The position numbers were made by a program, and so were the translations under genes. A DNA stretch of 64,000 nt, taken from NCBI RefSeq assembly GCF_001955715.1, contig NZ_CP019239.1:1-64000 (forward strand), written 5' to 3'. Position 1 is the stretch's first letter, and every line of letters begins with the position of its first letter. Below the pieces are notes generated by a model. It was not told where the DNA came from. It searched no databases and was given only the letters and a program-made list of their open reading frames with translations. Shown here piece after piece: positions 13,198-21,677 of the stretch. The stretch comes from Rhodoferax saidenbachensis (GTDB lineage Bacteria; Pseudomonadota; Gammaproteobacteria; Burkholderiales; Burkholderiaceae_C).

Positions 13198-13461
13198 TTA
13201 GCGCCCGTCGGGCAGCTCTATCTTGACTTCCAGCGTTTCCAGATTGTCCTGGCGGCCCTGGATAACCTTGATGTCGGCGGGATTGATCTTGACGTACTTG
13301 CTAATCACCGCCACCAGCTCACGCTGGAGTTCGGGCAGGTAGTCGGGTTCCGCCGCATTGCGACCGGAACGCTCATGGGCCAGAAGAATGGACAGGCGTT
13401 CTTTGGCAACGCTGGCCGTGGACTTCTTCTCACCGAGAAAAAATGACAGAAGGGAAGCCAT
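13198..13461 (-). CDS. minE: Cell division topological specificity factor MinE
   Basis: MinE drives the pole-to-pole oscillation of MinCD by stimulating the MinD ATPase. The 87-residue product has the N-terminal membrane-binding helix ([31 protein letters not shown]; key parts SLLSFF and [12 protein letters not shown]) and the C-terminal dimerisation domain ([16 protein letters not shown]). It lies 3 bases after minD and is last in the minCDE operon. Confidence 0.97.
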   Translation of the reverse strand: MASLLSFFLGEKKSTASVAKERLSILLAHERSGRNAAEPDYLPELQRELVAVISKYVKINPADIKVIQGRQDNLETLEVKIELPDGR

Positions 13462-13464
13462 GGC

Positions 13465-14280
13465 TTATTTCCCTCCGAACAGGCGTTTCAGCAAGCCTTG
13501 TTTGGGCGCTTCTGTGAAACGCATGGGCTTGTCAGCACCGAGGAAACGGTCGATCACATCCTTGTAGGCCTCGGATACATCGCTGCCCTGCATGTGCACA
13601 GCCGGCACGCCTTGGTTGGACGCCTGCAACACCGATTCGCTCTCGGGAATCACACCGATGAGCTTGATACGCAGGATGTCCTGGATGTCTTCGAGCGACA
13701 GCATCTGGCCCTGATCCACACGGGCCGGGTTGTAACGCGTGATCAGCAGGTGTTCCTTGATCGGGTCTGCACCCGTCATGGCACGTTTGGTCTTGCTGGC
13801 CAGCATACCCAAAATACGGTCCGAATCACGCACGGAAGACACTTCGGGATTGGTCACCACCAGCGCTTCGTCGGCAAAATGCATGGCCATCAGCGCACCG
13901 GTTTCAATGCCGGCAGGGGAGTCGCACACGATGAACTCAAAGTCCATCGCGCTCAGGTCATTGAGCACCTTCTCGACGCCTTCTTGCGTGAGGGCATCCT
14001 TGTCGCGTGTCTGCGAAGCAGCGAGCACGTAGAGGTTGTCGCACTGCTTGTCCTTGATGAGTGCCTGGTTCAAGTTGGCCTCGCCCTGGATCACGTTGAT
14101 CAGGTCGTACACCACGCGGCGCTCGCAACCCATGATCAGGTCCAGATTGCGCAGGCCCACGTCAAAGTCGATCACAGCGGTCTTGTGGCCACGCAGGGCC
14201 AGGCCGGTTGCGAAACTGGCACTGGTCGTGGTCTTGCCCACGCCGCCTTTGCCGGAGGTAACTACAACGATTTTTGCCAT
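13465..14280 (-). CDS. minD: Septum site-determining protein MinD
   Basis: MinD is a membrane-cycling ParA-family ATPase that recruits MinC. The 271-residue product starts MAKIVVVTSGKGGVGKTT, a deviant Walker A with the signature lysine, followed by IDFDVGLRNLD. It ends with the amphipathic membrane-targeting helix GLLKRLFGGK. I chose ATG 14280 over an in-frame ATG at 14298 because it places the Walker A loop at the usual distance. Confidence 0.97.
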   Translation of the reverse strand: MAKIVVVTSGKGGVGKTTTSASFATGLALRGHKTAVIDFDVGLRNLDLIMGCERRVVYDLINVIQGEANLNQALIKDKQCDNLYVLAASQTRDKDALTQEGVEKVLNDLSAMDFEFIVCDSPAGIETGALMAMHFADEALVVTNPEVSSVRDSDRILGMLASKTKRAMTGADPIKEHLLITRYNPARVDQGQMLSLEDIQDILRIKLIGVIPESESVLQASNQGVPAVHMQGSDVSEAYKDVIDRFLGADKPMRFTEAPKQGLLKRLFGGK

Positions 14281-14314
14281 GGGTGAATGTCTTTCCAAAT
14301 AAAAATACGGGCCA

Positions 14315-15103
14315 TCAAACCTTGAGCGGTTCGATGATCAATTTGTCCTGTCCGTCATTGCTCAGGCGCACCTGGGCGGCTTTGCCTTGCACATCGGGTG
14401 CGAGCTTGTTTTCACTGGTGCGGTAGACCCCGGCGATCGAAATCAGCTCGGGCTCCAGGCACAGCGAAAAAATACGCGCATTGGTATTGCCACGCGCACC
14501 TGCCATGGCCTTGCCACGCAGCGGTGCGTAGACATGGATGTTGCCATCGGCCACCACCTCCGCACCCTGGTTGACCATGGCCAATACCACCAGATCCGCG
14601 CCCCGCGCATAAATTTTCTGACCCGAACGCAACGGCTTGTCGACCACCATGGTGGCCGGGCCGGGCACTTCACGCACCACCTCGTGCACGACTTCCTTGA
14701 CCACTTCCACGGTCTCGGTGGCGTGTACTTTGGTGCGTGCTCGCGGTGTGTCGGCAGGTGCTTCGACCAAGCCCAAGGTCTTGGCAGATTCCAGCCATTC
14801 AGGGCTGGCACCCCGCACAGCCACCGCCACCAGGCGGCAGGCACGCAGCTCGGTCAAAAAAGGTTTCCAGTCCGGCGGCGGCGTATCGGCGGGTAGCTGG
14901 GAAAAATCGAGGACCAGCGCATCGTGGTCGAAGAAATCCGGGCTTTCCCCCGCGGGGCCAAATTGCTGCTGCAGTTCCCGCACCAATTGCGCCCATTGCC
15001 CGGTCTTGATGAGCAAGGCCACCAAAGGCAGTTGGGCGCTTTTGATTTCAAAAGATGCAGGCTCACGGCTCTGGGATGGCGCTGCAGGAGAAACGGGCAT
15101 GGA
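14315..15103 (-). CDS. minC: Septum site-determining protein MinC
   Basis: MinC blocks FtsZ assembly away from midcell. The N-terminal domain opens FEIKSAQLPLVALLI. A low-complexity linker (HATETVEVVKEVVHEVVREV) follows, and the C-terminal beta-helix carries RSGQKIYARGADLVV, GNIHVYAPLRGKAMAG and GNTNARIFSLCLEPELISIAG (quoted in parts). ATG 15103 gives 262 residues; a TTG at 15166 would add 21 proline-rich residues, and neither has a convincing Shine-Dalgarno. It is first in minCDE, and its promoter must lie in the origin-like region. Confidence 0.93.
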   Translation of the reverse strand, partial: SMPVSPAAPSQSREPASFEIKSAQLPLVALLIKTGQWAQLVRELQQQFGPAGESPDFFDHDALVLDFSQLPADTPPPDWKPFLTELRACRLVAVAVRGASPEWLESAKTLGLVEAPADTPRARTKVHATETVEVVKEVVHEVVREVPGPATMVVDKPLRSGQKIYARGADLVVLAMVNQGAEVVADGNIHVYAPLRGKAMAGARGNTNARIFSLCLEPELISIAGVYRTSENKLAPDVQGKAAQVRLSNDGQDKLIIEPLKV

Positions 15104-15304
15104 AGGTAAAACGGGCGGTGAGACGGGTGGAATGGCAGGGAGAAAGCCGTTTTTCGGCAACGGCAAATCTTACTTGATTGCACTGGCAAAACGGCTGCGG
15201 CACACAGCTTCTTTGCAAGGGTTTGTGGCAGACCACAACGGAAGAAAAATAAATTGGAACGATGGAGTTGTTCTCTCTATCTCTTCTTTTTCTTATTTAA
15301 AGCA

Positions 15305-15316
15305 TAGTAGTAGTAG
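15305..15316 (+). promoter_or_regulatory. DnaA-trio-like TAG repeats
   Basis: TAG occurs four times in a row next to the AT-rich tract and 18 bases from a DnaA box. DnaA-trios are short repeats that guide DnaA onto single-stranded DNA at the unwinding site. Confidence 0.6.
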
Positions 15317-15334
15317 ATAAGGGAAGCACTGCGC

Positions 15335-15343
15335 TGTGGACAA
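15335..15343 (-). promoter_or_regulatory. DnaA box (one mismatch)
   Basis: TGTGGACAA is the reverse complement of TTGTCCACA and differs by one base from the strong box TTATCCACA. It is the box nearest the TAG trios and the AT-rich tract. Confidence 0.6.
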
Positions 15344-15361
15344 GCCTCTTTTTATTTGTCA

Positions 15362-15374
15362 AATCAAGGACTTG
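15362..15374 (+). promoter_or_regulatory. IHF-binding site
   Basis: AATCAAGGACTTG fits the IHF consensus WATCAANNNNTTR at every defined position. IHF bends origin DNA between DnaA boxes in E. coli, and here it sits between the first and second box. Confidence 0.6.
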
Positions 15375-15453
15375 CATACTTTTGAAGGGTGTGCGCGAGG
15401 GTGCTTCCGGTCTGTACCCGGAAAAGGGATAACTTTGGTTTTGGGCGTTGTCC

Positions 15454-15462
15454 TGTGGATAA
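15454..15462 (-). promoter_or_regulatory. DnaA box (perfect)
   Basis: TGTGGATAA is the exact reverse complement of the high-affinity box TTATCCACA. Confidence 0.75.
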
Positions 15463-15481
15463 GCCTTGGCTTATGCGAAAA

Positions 15482-15490
15482 CTATGCACA
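15482..15490 (+). promoter_or_regulatory. DnaA box (one mismatch)
   Basis: CTATGCACA differs from TTATNCACA only at the first base and lies 20 bases after the perfect box, in the opposite orientation. Confidence 0.5.
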
Positions 15491-15538
15491 GGGTTATTCT
15501 TTGACAAGTCGCAGAAAGAGGCGTGTAGAGTTCCATCC

Positions 15539-16486
15539 ATGAAACTTGTACTTCGTATCGTGGGCGTCCTGGTTGTTGCCCTGTTTGTTTTTGCATTGGC
15601 CGGCGTGGTGGCGACCTGGGCACCGGACAAATCAGTGCAGGAATTGTCCGTGCGCTGGGCACCTGCACCCTCGCAGTTTGTTGACGTCGCTGGCATGCAA
15701 GTGCATTTGCGGGATGAAGGTCCACGCAATGACCCCAACCCCATCGTGCTGCTGCACGGTACTTCGGCAAGCCTGCACACCTGGGATGGCTGGGCCCAGG
15801 ATCTGACAAAACAACGCCGTGTCATCCGTTTCGATCTGCCGGCCTTTGGTCTGACCGGTCCTAACCCAGAAAACGACTATTCCATTGCGGCTTACGTGCG
15901 TTTTGTGACGGCGGTACTCGACAAGCTGGGCATTCAGTCCTGTGTGCTGGCTGGCAATTCACTGGGTGGACAGATTGCCTGGGCCACGGCCGTGGCCCAC
16001 CCCCAGCGCATCCGCAAGCTGGTACTGGTGGATGCAGCGGGTTACCCGATCCAGTCGGTTTCCGTTCCTATCGGTTTTCGCATTGCGCGTATGCCCGGTG
16101 TGCGCAGTGTGATGGAGCATGTGTTGCCGCGCGGTGTTATCCAGAGCAGTTTGCGCAATGTCTATGGGGATCCATCCAGGGTGACGCCTGATCTGGTGGA
16201 CCGGTACTACGACATGACGCTGCGTGCCGGTAACCGCCAGGCTTTGTCCAAGCGGTTTGAGCAGCGTTTCAGTGGTGATGAAGCACAAATCAAGACACTC
16301 AAGCTGCCAACCCTCATACTCTGGGGTGCCAAAGACCGCTTGATTCCACCGGACAATGCAAAACGCTTCGAAAGCGACATTGCGGGTTCGCAATTGGTGG
16401 TGTTTGACAAACTGGGGCATGTGCCCCACGAAGAAGATCCGCAAACAACAGTGGCTGCAGTGAGGGCCTTTCTGGCATCGCCATGA
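15539..16486 (+). CDS. Alpha/beta hydrolase, membrane-anchored
   Basis: The 315-residue product starts with one N-terminal hydrophobic helix (MKLVLRIVGVLVVALFVFAL), so it is anchored or secreted. The hydrolase fold shows the oxyanion motif LLHGTSAS, the nucleophile elbow GNSLGG near residue 140, a late Asp in GAKDRLIPP and the catalytic His in LGHVPHEEDP. The substrate is unknown. ATG 15539 places the hydrophobic helix first; the longer reading from 15389 runs through the origin-like DNA and is rejected. It overlaps the next gene by 4 bases (ATGA). Confidence 0.9.
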   Translation: MKLVLRIVGVLVVALFVFALAGVVATWAPDKSVQELSVRWAPAPSQFVDVAGMQVHLRDEGPRNDPNPIVLLHGTSASLHTWDGWAQDLTKQRRVIRFDLPAFGLTGPNPENDYSIAAYVRFVTAVLDKLGIQSCVLAGNSLGGQIAWATAVAHPQRIRKLVLVDAAGYPIQSVSVPIGFRIARMPGVRSVMEHVLPRGVIQSSLRNVYGDPSRVTPDLVDRYYDMTLRAGNRQALSKRFEQRFSGDEAQIKTLKLPTLILWGAKDRLIPPDNAKRFESDIAGSQLVVFDKLGHVPHEEDPQTTVAAVRAFLASP

Positions 16487-18039
16487 GTGACAAAAAACCT
16501 TTTGAAATTGCGCGCGAAACACTCAAGCAATTGACTGCACGCAAGCTGGTTCCCACCCCTTCCAATTACCAGACGCTCTACAACGAGATTGCGGGCATTC
16601 CCCACATGCCGCCGTTCCCGGCAGACACCTTGCGCGACATTGCCAAGGCTTTGCCCACCAAGACACCGGGCCAGCAAAAGCAGCGTGGTTTGCTGGAATA
16701 CGCCATTGACCGGTTGAACTGGGAAGGTGTGAAAACCGCATTGGTGGCTTACGGTGGTTTTGTACCTGTTACACCACCGGGAAACGGTACGCCCGGCGTA
16801 CCCATCAGTCTTGTGGACGATGAAGTTGGTGGCGCCACTGCACCGGCATTGACGGCTGAATTCATGGCGCAGATCGGTCGCATGATCGAGTATTCCCAAC
16901 CGGCTTTGGGTAACGACGATGTACGTTTTACGGAACAGACAGAAGCCTTGCTGACCGCCTTGCGCCAGCCAGGTGCCGATCTGGCAAACGTCAAACAGAT
17001 GCTGGTCAATTACAGCCACCGCCTGTCCTTTGCGGCAGAGGACCAGGCCGAAATCAAGGATGCGCTGCTCAAGCTGCTGCACCTGGTTTTTGAGAATATT
17101 GGAGATCTGAGCCTGGACGAACAGTGGCTCAAAGGTCAGATGGATGCACTGATGAGTGCCTCTACACCACCGCTTACGCTGCGTCGCCTGGACGATGTGG
17201 AGCGCCGTCTCAAGGATGTCATCTTCAAGCAGAAAGATGCCAAAGAGCGGGCCGTGCAGGCGCAAAACGAGATGCGCGAAATGTTGGCCGCTTTTATTGA
17301 CCGCCTGTCGCAAATGGCATCGTCTTCGGGTGTGTTTTACGAAAAACTCGAAAGCAGTGCACGCCTGATCGAGCAAGCCAAGACGCTGGCTGAAATTGCC
17401 CCTGTCCTCAAGGATGTGGTAGGCGCAACCCGCGGCATGGCACAAGACAGCAAGCAATCACGCGACGAACTGCATGCCATGCGTGTACGTGCCATGGCAA
17501 CGGATGCCGAAGTGGCCAAACTGCACCAGGAACTGGACCGTGTCAGCACCCAGGCACGCCATGACACTCTCACCGGCACGCTCAACCGCAAAGGACTGGA
17601 CGAGGCGATGGAGCGGGAGTTGTCCACCGTCAAGCGCAAGGAAACGCCTTTGTGCATGGCTTTGCTGGACATTGATAACTTCAAAAAACTCAACGACACC
17701 ATGGGCCACGCCACAGGCGACGCGGCACTGGCCCATCTGGCGACGGTTGCGCGCGAAAGCATGCGACCGCAGGACACCCTGGCACGCTATGGCGGTGAAG
17801 AATTTGTCATCCTGATGCCCGACACACCACTGGACAAGGGCATTGAGGCCATGACACGGTTGCAGCGCGAACTCACGAAGCGGTTTTTCCTGGCCGGTAC
17901 AGAAAAGATACTGATCACCTTCAGTGCTGGCGTCGCACAGCTGGCCCCCCAAGAGAGTGGTGGTGACGCGATCCGCCGGGCCGACCAGGCCATGTACCTG
18001 GCCAAACGCGCGGGCAAAAACCGGGTGCTGGGTGCCTGA
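16483..18039 (+). CDS. Diguanylate cyclase (GGDEF domain)
   Basis: The 518-residue product makes the second messenger c-di-GMP. The first 350 residues are helical, with a long coiled-coil-like stretch (about 235-360), and are presumably sensory. The C-terminal GGDEF domain starts near residue 362 (HDTLTGTLNRKGLDEAM) and carries the active-site motif YGGEEFVIL near residue 437. An RxxD inhibitory site is not clear. It has no membrane segment. It is translationally coupled to the hydrolase gene upstream. Confidence 0.93.
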   Translation: MSDKKPFEIARETLKQLTARKLVPTPSNYQTLYNEIAGIPHMPPFPADTLRDIAKALPTKTPGQQKQRGLLEYAIDRLNWEGVKTALVAYGGFVPVTPPGNGTPGVPISLVDDEVGGATAPALTAEFMAQIGRMIEYSQPALGNDDVRFTEQTEALLTALRQPGADLANVKQMLVNYSHRLSFAAEDQAEIKDALLKLLHLVFENIGDLSLDEQWLKGQMDALMSASTPPLTLRRLDDVERRLKDVIFKQKDAKERAVQAQNEMREMLAAFIDRLSQMASSSGVFYEKLESSARLIEQAKTLAEIAPVLKDVVGATRGMAQDSKQSRDELHAMRVRAMATDAEVAKLHQELDRVSTQARHDTLTGTLNRKGLDEAMERELSTVKRKETPLCMALLDIDNFKKLNDTMGHATGDAALAHLATVARESMRPQDTLARYGGEEFVILMPDTPLDKGIEAMTRLQRELTKRFFLAGTEKILITFSAGVAQLAPQESGGDAIRRADQAMYLAKRAGKNRVLGA

Positions 18040-18057
18040 TCTGCGAGGACATTGGCC

Positions 18058-18636
18058 ATGACAACACTGGTTCTGGGGCTGCTGATATTTCTGGGTGTGC
18101 ATTCGGTGCGCATCGTGGCTGATGGTTGGCGCACCCGCACCCTGGCCGGGAGTGGGAAGCGGCTGTACCACGCCGTTCACGGTCTGCTGTCCTTGCTGGG
18201 TTTTGGCCTGGTTGTCTGGGGGTTTGGCATGGCCCGTGAGGCACCCATCCAGCTATGGGTTCCCCCGGTGGGCATGCGCCATCTGGCGGCGCTGCTGACC
18301 TTACTTGCCTTTGTGCTGCTGGCGGCAGCCTGTGTGCCTGGCAACAGCATCAAGGCCCGTTTTCACCATCCTCTGCTGTTGGGCATCAAGACCTGGGCGC
18401 TGGCGCATTTGATGGCGAATGGCAATGTGGCCCATGTGCTGCTGTTTGGCAGTTTTCTGGCGTGGGCCGCGGCCAGTTTCATTGCCGCGCGTCGACGTGA
18501 CCGGGCTCAGGGTACGCAGTACCCGGCAGGCACGGTGCGTGGCACGCTGTTGACAGTGCTGGCAGGTGGGGTTGCCTGGGCCGTATTTGCCTTCTGGCTG
18601 CATGGACTGCTGATCGGTATCCGGCCTTTGGGTTGA
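18058..18636 (+). CDS. NnrU family membrane protein
   Basis: The 192-residue product has about five hydrophobic helices and the NnrU-family sequences FLGVHSVRIVADGWR, GKRLYHAVHGLLSLLGF and HPLLLGIKTWALAHLMANGN (quoted in part). NnrU was named for its link to nitrite and nitric oxide reduction genes and is related to the isoprenoid-biosynthesis ZDS-linked proteins. No denitrification genes are adjacent here. ATG 18058 follows a good AGGA-type sequence. Confidence 0.88.
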   Translation: MTTLVLGLLIFLGVHSVRIVADGWRTRTLAGSGKRLYHAVHGLLSLLGFGLVVWGFGMAREAPIQLWVPPVGMRHLAALLTLLAFVLLAAACVPGNSIKARFHHPLLLGIKTWALAHLMANGNVAHVLLFGSFLAWAAASFIAARRRDRAQGTQYPAGTVRGTLLTVLAGGVAWAVFAFWLHGLLIGIRPLG

Positions 18637-18643
18637 TCTGCAG

Positions 18644-19387
18644 ATGACCGTGCGTGTATTTGCCCAGTTGCTGCTCTGCCTGGGCCTGTGGTCGGGTACT
18701 GCGCGCGCAGAAACCCTGCTGGTGTTTGGCGGCGACGGTTATGCACCGGGTACCTACCTGCTCCATGGGGAGCCGGCGGGGACCCTGGTCGATCTCCTGC
18801 GGCGTATCAGCGAAAAGACCGGCGACGAATACCAGGTGCGCCTGTACCCCTGGAAACGCGCATACGACCATGCCCAGCGTGGCGAAGGTGCCGTCATCGG
18901 CCTGTCGATGACACCGGAGCGCCAGGAACGCTTCGATTTCTCTGAACCCATGTACTACAACGATTTGCAGTTGGTGGTGCGCAAGGGGCAAGGCTTTGCT
19001 TTTCGCAGCCTGTCCGATCTGAAAGGCAAATCGGTCGGTGGCGGGCTCGGCGTGAGTTACGGGGCGGATGTGGATGCCGCCATCGATGCAGGGTTGTTTG
19101 TGATGGAGCGCGACAGCGACCCGTCGGAGCGTCTGAACAAGGTGTTGCTGGGCCAGTTGCATGCGGCCGTGATTGGCCACGGCATGCCTGGGCTGGACTA
19201 TCTGGTGAAGAAGCATCCCCGTCTGCAGGCCAGACGCAGTGAACTGGTGGCGCTGCCCAAGCCGCTGGCACGTGACCCGCTGTACTTTGCGGTGGCCAAA
19301 AGCATGCAAAAACGCGATGTGGTGGACCGCCTGAACAAGGCCTTGCGCGAGTTGCAGCGCGGTGGGGCCATCAAACCGGCCCGTTAG
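18644..19387 (+). CDS. Periplasmic substrate-binding protein (SBP family 3)
   Basis: The 247-residue product has a Sec signal peptide (VFAQLLLCLGLWSGTARA) and an extracellular solute-binding family 3 fold with KTGDEYQVRLYPWKRAYDHA (parts YPWKRAY), IGLSMTPERQERFDFSEPMYYND and LKGKSVGGGLGVSYG. The 'YPWKRA' type occurs in orphan binding proteins without an adjacent permease, as here. The ligand is unknown; it may act in sensing. A second orphan of this family is at 39188. Confidence 0.85.
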   Translation: MTVRVFAQLLLCLGLWSGTARAETLLVFGGDGYAPGTYLLHGEPAGTLVDLLRRISEKTGDEYQVRLYPWKRAYDHAQRGEGAVIGLSMTPERQERFDFSEPMYYNDLQLVVRKGQGFAFRSLSDLKGKSVGGGLGVSYGADVDAAIDAGLFVMERDSDPSERLNKVLLGQLHAAVIGHGMPGLDYLVKKHPRLQARRSELVALPKPLARDPLYFAVAKSMQKRDVVDRLNKALRELQRGGAIKPAR

Positions 19388-19418
19388 GCCTGCACAACCG
19401 GTACCGTCTTGTGGCTTG

Positions 19419-19628
19419 TCAGCGGGTCAGCACCCATTGGATGACCATTTTGGCCAGAAAGCCAACCATGCCAAAAGCCAGGCCCAGAAACAGCACAAAG
19501 GTGCCAAATTTGCCGGCCTTGGATTCCCAGGCCAACTGGCCAATGATGAACAGCATGTAGAGCATGAAGCCGCCCACGCCGAAGCTCAGGCCAAAGCTGG
19601 CAATCTGTTCTTCCGAGAAGCCGAACAT
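19419..19628 (-). CDS. DUF2788 small membrane protein
   Basis: The 69-residue product MFGFSEEQIASFGLSFG... has two hydrophobic helices (about 13-32 and 43-64) and a basic C-terminus (WVLTR), matching DUF2788. Its function is unknown. The start codon overlaps the stop of the DUF2189 gene upstream by one base (ATGA-type junction on the minus strand), so the two are probably made together. Longer readings in this frame are read-through of the overlapping gene. Confidence 0.85.
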   Translation of the reverse strand: MFGFSEEQIASFGLSFGVGGFMLYMLFIIGQLAWESKAGKFGTFVLFLGLAFGMVGFLAKMVIQWVLTR

Positions 19629-20470
19629 CAGCGATCCCCGCTCCGCACATAGGGGGACGACAGGGGTGCCCGCTCGGGCAAGTCCTGCGTGTCTACCAGT
19701 GCCCGGTAGGCGTGCCAGCTGGCATGGCCCAGCATGGGAATCACCGGAATCAGGCCCAGTAGCAGCGAGCCCAGACCCAGCAGGGTAAAACCCATGATCA
19801 GTGCCGCCCACAGCGCCATGGGGCCGGGGTTGGCCAGCACCACCTGCCAGCTTGTCAACACGGCTTGAAGCAGGCTCACACGCCGGTCCAGCAACAGCGG
19901 AATGGCGACAACGCTGGAGGCAAACATGGGCGCGGCCATCACCCCGCCCAGTGCCAGCCACAGCTCAAACAACCAACCCTCTTTGGCCAGTACCACGTGG
20001 TGGACAAAATCCAGCGGCGTCTGGATGGGAACGGGGGCCAGCAGGGTGATCAATGCCGCCGAGGTCACCACCCAGCCGGTGGCGGCCAGCGCCAGAAGAC
20101 TGCCAAACTGCACCAGGCACCAGTAGTCATTGCCCCATTTGTTGCCGTGGCTGTTTTGCCAGTACAGCCAGGTACGCAGCACCACGCCGGCGTCGGCGTT
20201 TTCCTTGCGTTCCAGTGCGCGGCTCAGTGCGTACAGGCTGGTCGCCAGAATGGGAGCCACCACGAGAAAACCGGAGAGTGCGCCAGCCAGCAACCAGAAG
20301 CGGTCGTGCGCCACGGCAATGATGCCGGCGCCGGCAAGGGCCATGGCCACGCCGTGGGCCACACTGACCCAGCCGGCGCGCGCCATGTCACGCCAAGCCA
20401 GGCCCAGCCAGACCAGGGGTTGCCAGAGGTTGACGTTGCGCACAGTGGGCAGGGAGACGCGGTGGGCCAT
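19628..20470 (-). CDS. DUF2189 integral membrane protein
   Basis: The 280-residue product has six or so hydrophobic helices, with WLGLAWRDMARAGWVSVAHG near the start and RVSLLQAVLTSWQVVLANPGPMALWAALI in the second half (shown by parts such as AVLTSWQ and NPGPMALWA). These match DUF2189, a family often placed beside cytochrome oxidase genes. The neighbours give no such link here. The start is ATG 20470; the ORF extends upstream without support. Confidence 0.85.
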   Translation of the reverse strand: MAHRVSLPTVRNVNLWQPLVWLGLAWRDMARAGWVSVAHGVAMALAGAGIIAVAHDRFWLLAGALSGFLVVAPILATSLYALSRALERKENADAGVVLRTWLYWQNSHGNKWGNDYWCLVQFGSLLALAATGWVVTSAALITLLAPVPIQTPLDFVHHVVLAKEGWLFELWLALGGVMAAPMFASSVVAIPLLLDRRVSLLQAVLTSWQVVLANPGPMALWAALIMGFTLLGLGSLLLGLIPVIPMLGHASWHAYRALVDTQDLPERAPLSSPYVRSGDR

Positions 20471-20570
20471 GCCTGCCAGTGTAGGGCCGCGGAGCGGTGC
20501 GCGGGTTGATTTGGCGCAACCGTCAGATGTGCCGCGCATAATGGTTCGTTTGACCTGCAGGAGTTTTCTG

Positions 20571-20936
20571 ATGCCCCGTCCCGTTCTTGCCGAATCGAGC
20601 ATTCATCCCGCGATCCGTGAGCGTATTGCCACCCACGAGCAGGACATCGTCAAAGAGGTGCAGGCTGCGGTTGCTTCGAATGCGGTGGTGGTGGTCGGTA
20701 TGGGCATCAACCCCATGCCCAAACGCGCGCGCAAGGCGCTGGATGCGGCCGGTGTGGCCTACCAGTACCTGGAGTACGGTAGCTACTTGAACACCTGGCG
20801 CAAACGCAACGCGCTGAAACTATGGACCGGCTGGCCCACGTTTCCCATGGTGTTTGTCAAAGGCACGCTGGTTGGCGGCGCCACAGACGTGGAAAAACTC
20901 ATCGCCAGCGGCGAGCTCAAGACCCTGTTGGCCTGA
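20571..20936 (+). CDS. Glutaredoxin-fold protein lacking the active-site cysteine
   Basis: The 121-residue product follows the monothiol glutaredoxin fold: a thioredoxin-like first strand (VVVVGMG), a helix, then LEYGSYLNTWRKRNALKLWTGWPTFPMVFVKG (parts WTGWPTFP and VFVKGTLVGGATDV). The cis-proline TFP and the GG-D glutathione-binding turn are present. The CGFS position is replaced by GINPMPKRAR near residue 45-54, and the whole protein has no Cys. It therefore cannot do thiol chemistry in the usual way. The start is ATG 20571 with GCAGGAG upstream. Confidence 0.82.
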   Translation: MPRPVLAESSIHPAIRERIATHEQDIVKEVQAAVASNAVVVVGMGINPMPKRARKALDAAGVAYQYLEYGSYLNTWRKRNALKLWTGWPTFPMVFVKGTLVGGATDVEKLIASGELKTLLA

Positions 20937-20960
20937 GCCCGCCGCGCGGGCGCCTTACGC

Positions 20961-21506
20961 TTACGGCTTGGCTAGTGGTTGGGTGGGCTTGCCATCCGGG
21001 TGAGCCCGTTTCCCGCCCTGCTCACGGCCGTGGCGTTCACCCATGCGGGCATGTTCGTCGTCAAACACTTTTTTCTGCTCGGCATTCAGACTCGCATAAA
21101 AGGTCTTGGTGGCTTCGTCGCGTTTGTCCATCGCCGCATTCATGTCGTTGGTGTGCTGGGCGCGCAATGCGCGCATTTTGTCAATGCGTTCGGGTGTGGT
21201 GAGTTTGGCCAGTTCGGCGCGGTCCGGGCGCGGTTGCATGTCGCGGGCTGGTGGCTTCATGGCCGTGGTGAACGCGGTCCAGGCGCCTTCCTGGGCGGTG
21301 GTGATCTTCAGCTTGGCTTTCAGCTCGGCGCTGCGCTTGGCCATCATCTGTTCCATCTTGGCCGGGTCCATCCGGTGGCGGCCACCGTCTTGCATGCGGG
21401 CGGGTGGGGTGCCTGCGGGGGCAGCGGGAGCGGTCTGCGCATAGGCCGCGAATCCGGCGCTGGCCATCAGGCCGGCGAGCACGAGAGATTTAAAAACGGG
21501 TTTCAT
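20961..21506 (-). CDS. Spy/CpxP-like periplasmic LTXXQ protein
   Basis: The 181-residue product has a signal peptide (MKPVFKSLVLAGLMASAGFAAYA), an Ala/Pro-rich linker and a helical domain with two degenerate LTxxQ-like motifs (LKITTAQEGAW and LNAEQKKVFDD). Many Met, Lys and Arg residues recall Spy and CpxP. Such proteins act as ATP-independent periplasmic chaperones under envelope stress. The C-terminus is basic and disordered (REQGGKRAHPDGKP). It stands alone, convergent with the glutaredoxin gene. Confidence 0.85.
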   Translation of the reverse strand: MKPVFKSLVLAGLMASAGFAAYAQTAPAAPAGTPPARMQDGGRHRMDPAKMEQMMAKRSAELKAKLKITTAQEGAWTAFTTAMKPPARDMQPRPDRAELAKLTTPERIDKMRALRAQHTNDMNAAMDKRDEATKTFYASLNAEQKKVFDDEHARMGERHGREQGGKRAHPDGKPTQPLAKP

Positions 21507-21677
21507 GGTGACATCCTTTTAAAGGTCGCTCTGCTGCGGGAATCGCATTCAGATGGGAGTCAGTTTGGCCGTTGTATGTATCTGCCCGATTGCGCACCAA
21601 CAATGCTTTGTAAAGTTTCAGGAAATAAATCTGGCGCGCAGCGTTGACAATACGGCCTCGCAAAGAAAAGGTGTTGT

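Larger units (their letters stand above)
15167..15538. other. oriC: Candidate chromosomal replication origin (oriC)
   Basis: This non-coding stretch between minC and a hydrolase gene has the parts of a bacterial origin in the right order. Positions 15239-15304 are AT-rich with pyrimidine tracts and TTATTTAAAG, a likely unwinding element. Four TAG trinucleotides (15305-15316) resemble DnaA-trios. A short GC-richer spacer then leads to DnaA boxes at 15335, 15454 (perfect) and 15482, with a consensus IHF site at 15362. No ORF or RNA gene is seen. Evidence is by pattern only; see findings for the strand-bias count and tests. Confidence 0.72.

Noticed and set aside
19628..19961. N-terminal extension of the DUF2788 gene
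   Set aside because: It is read-through of the overlapping DUF2189 gene in another frame.
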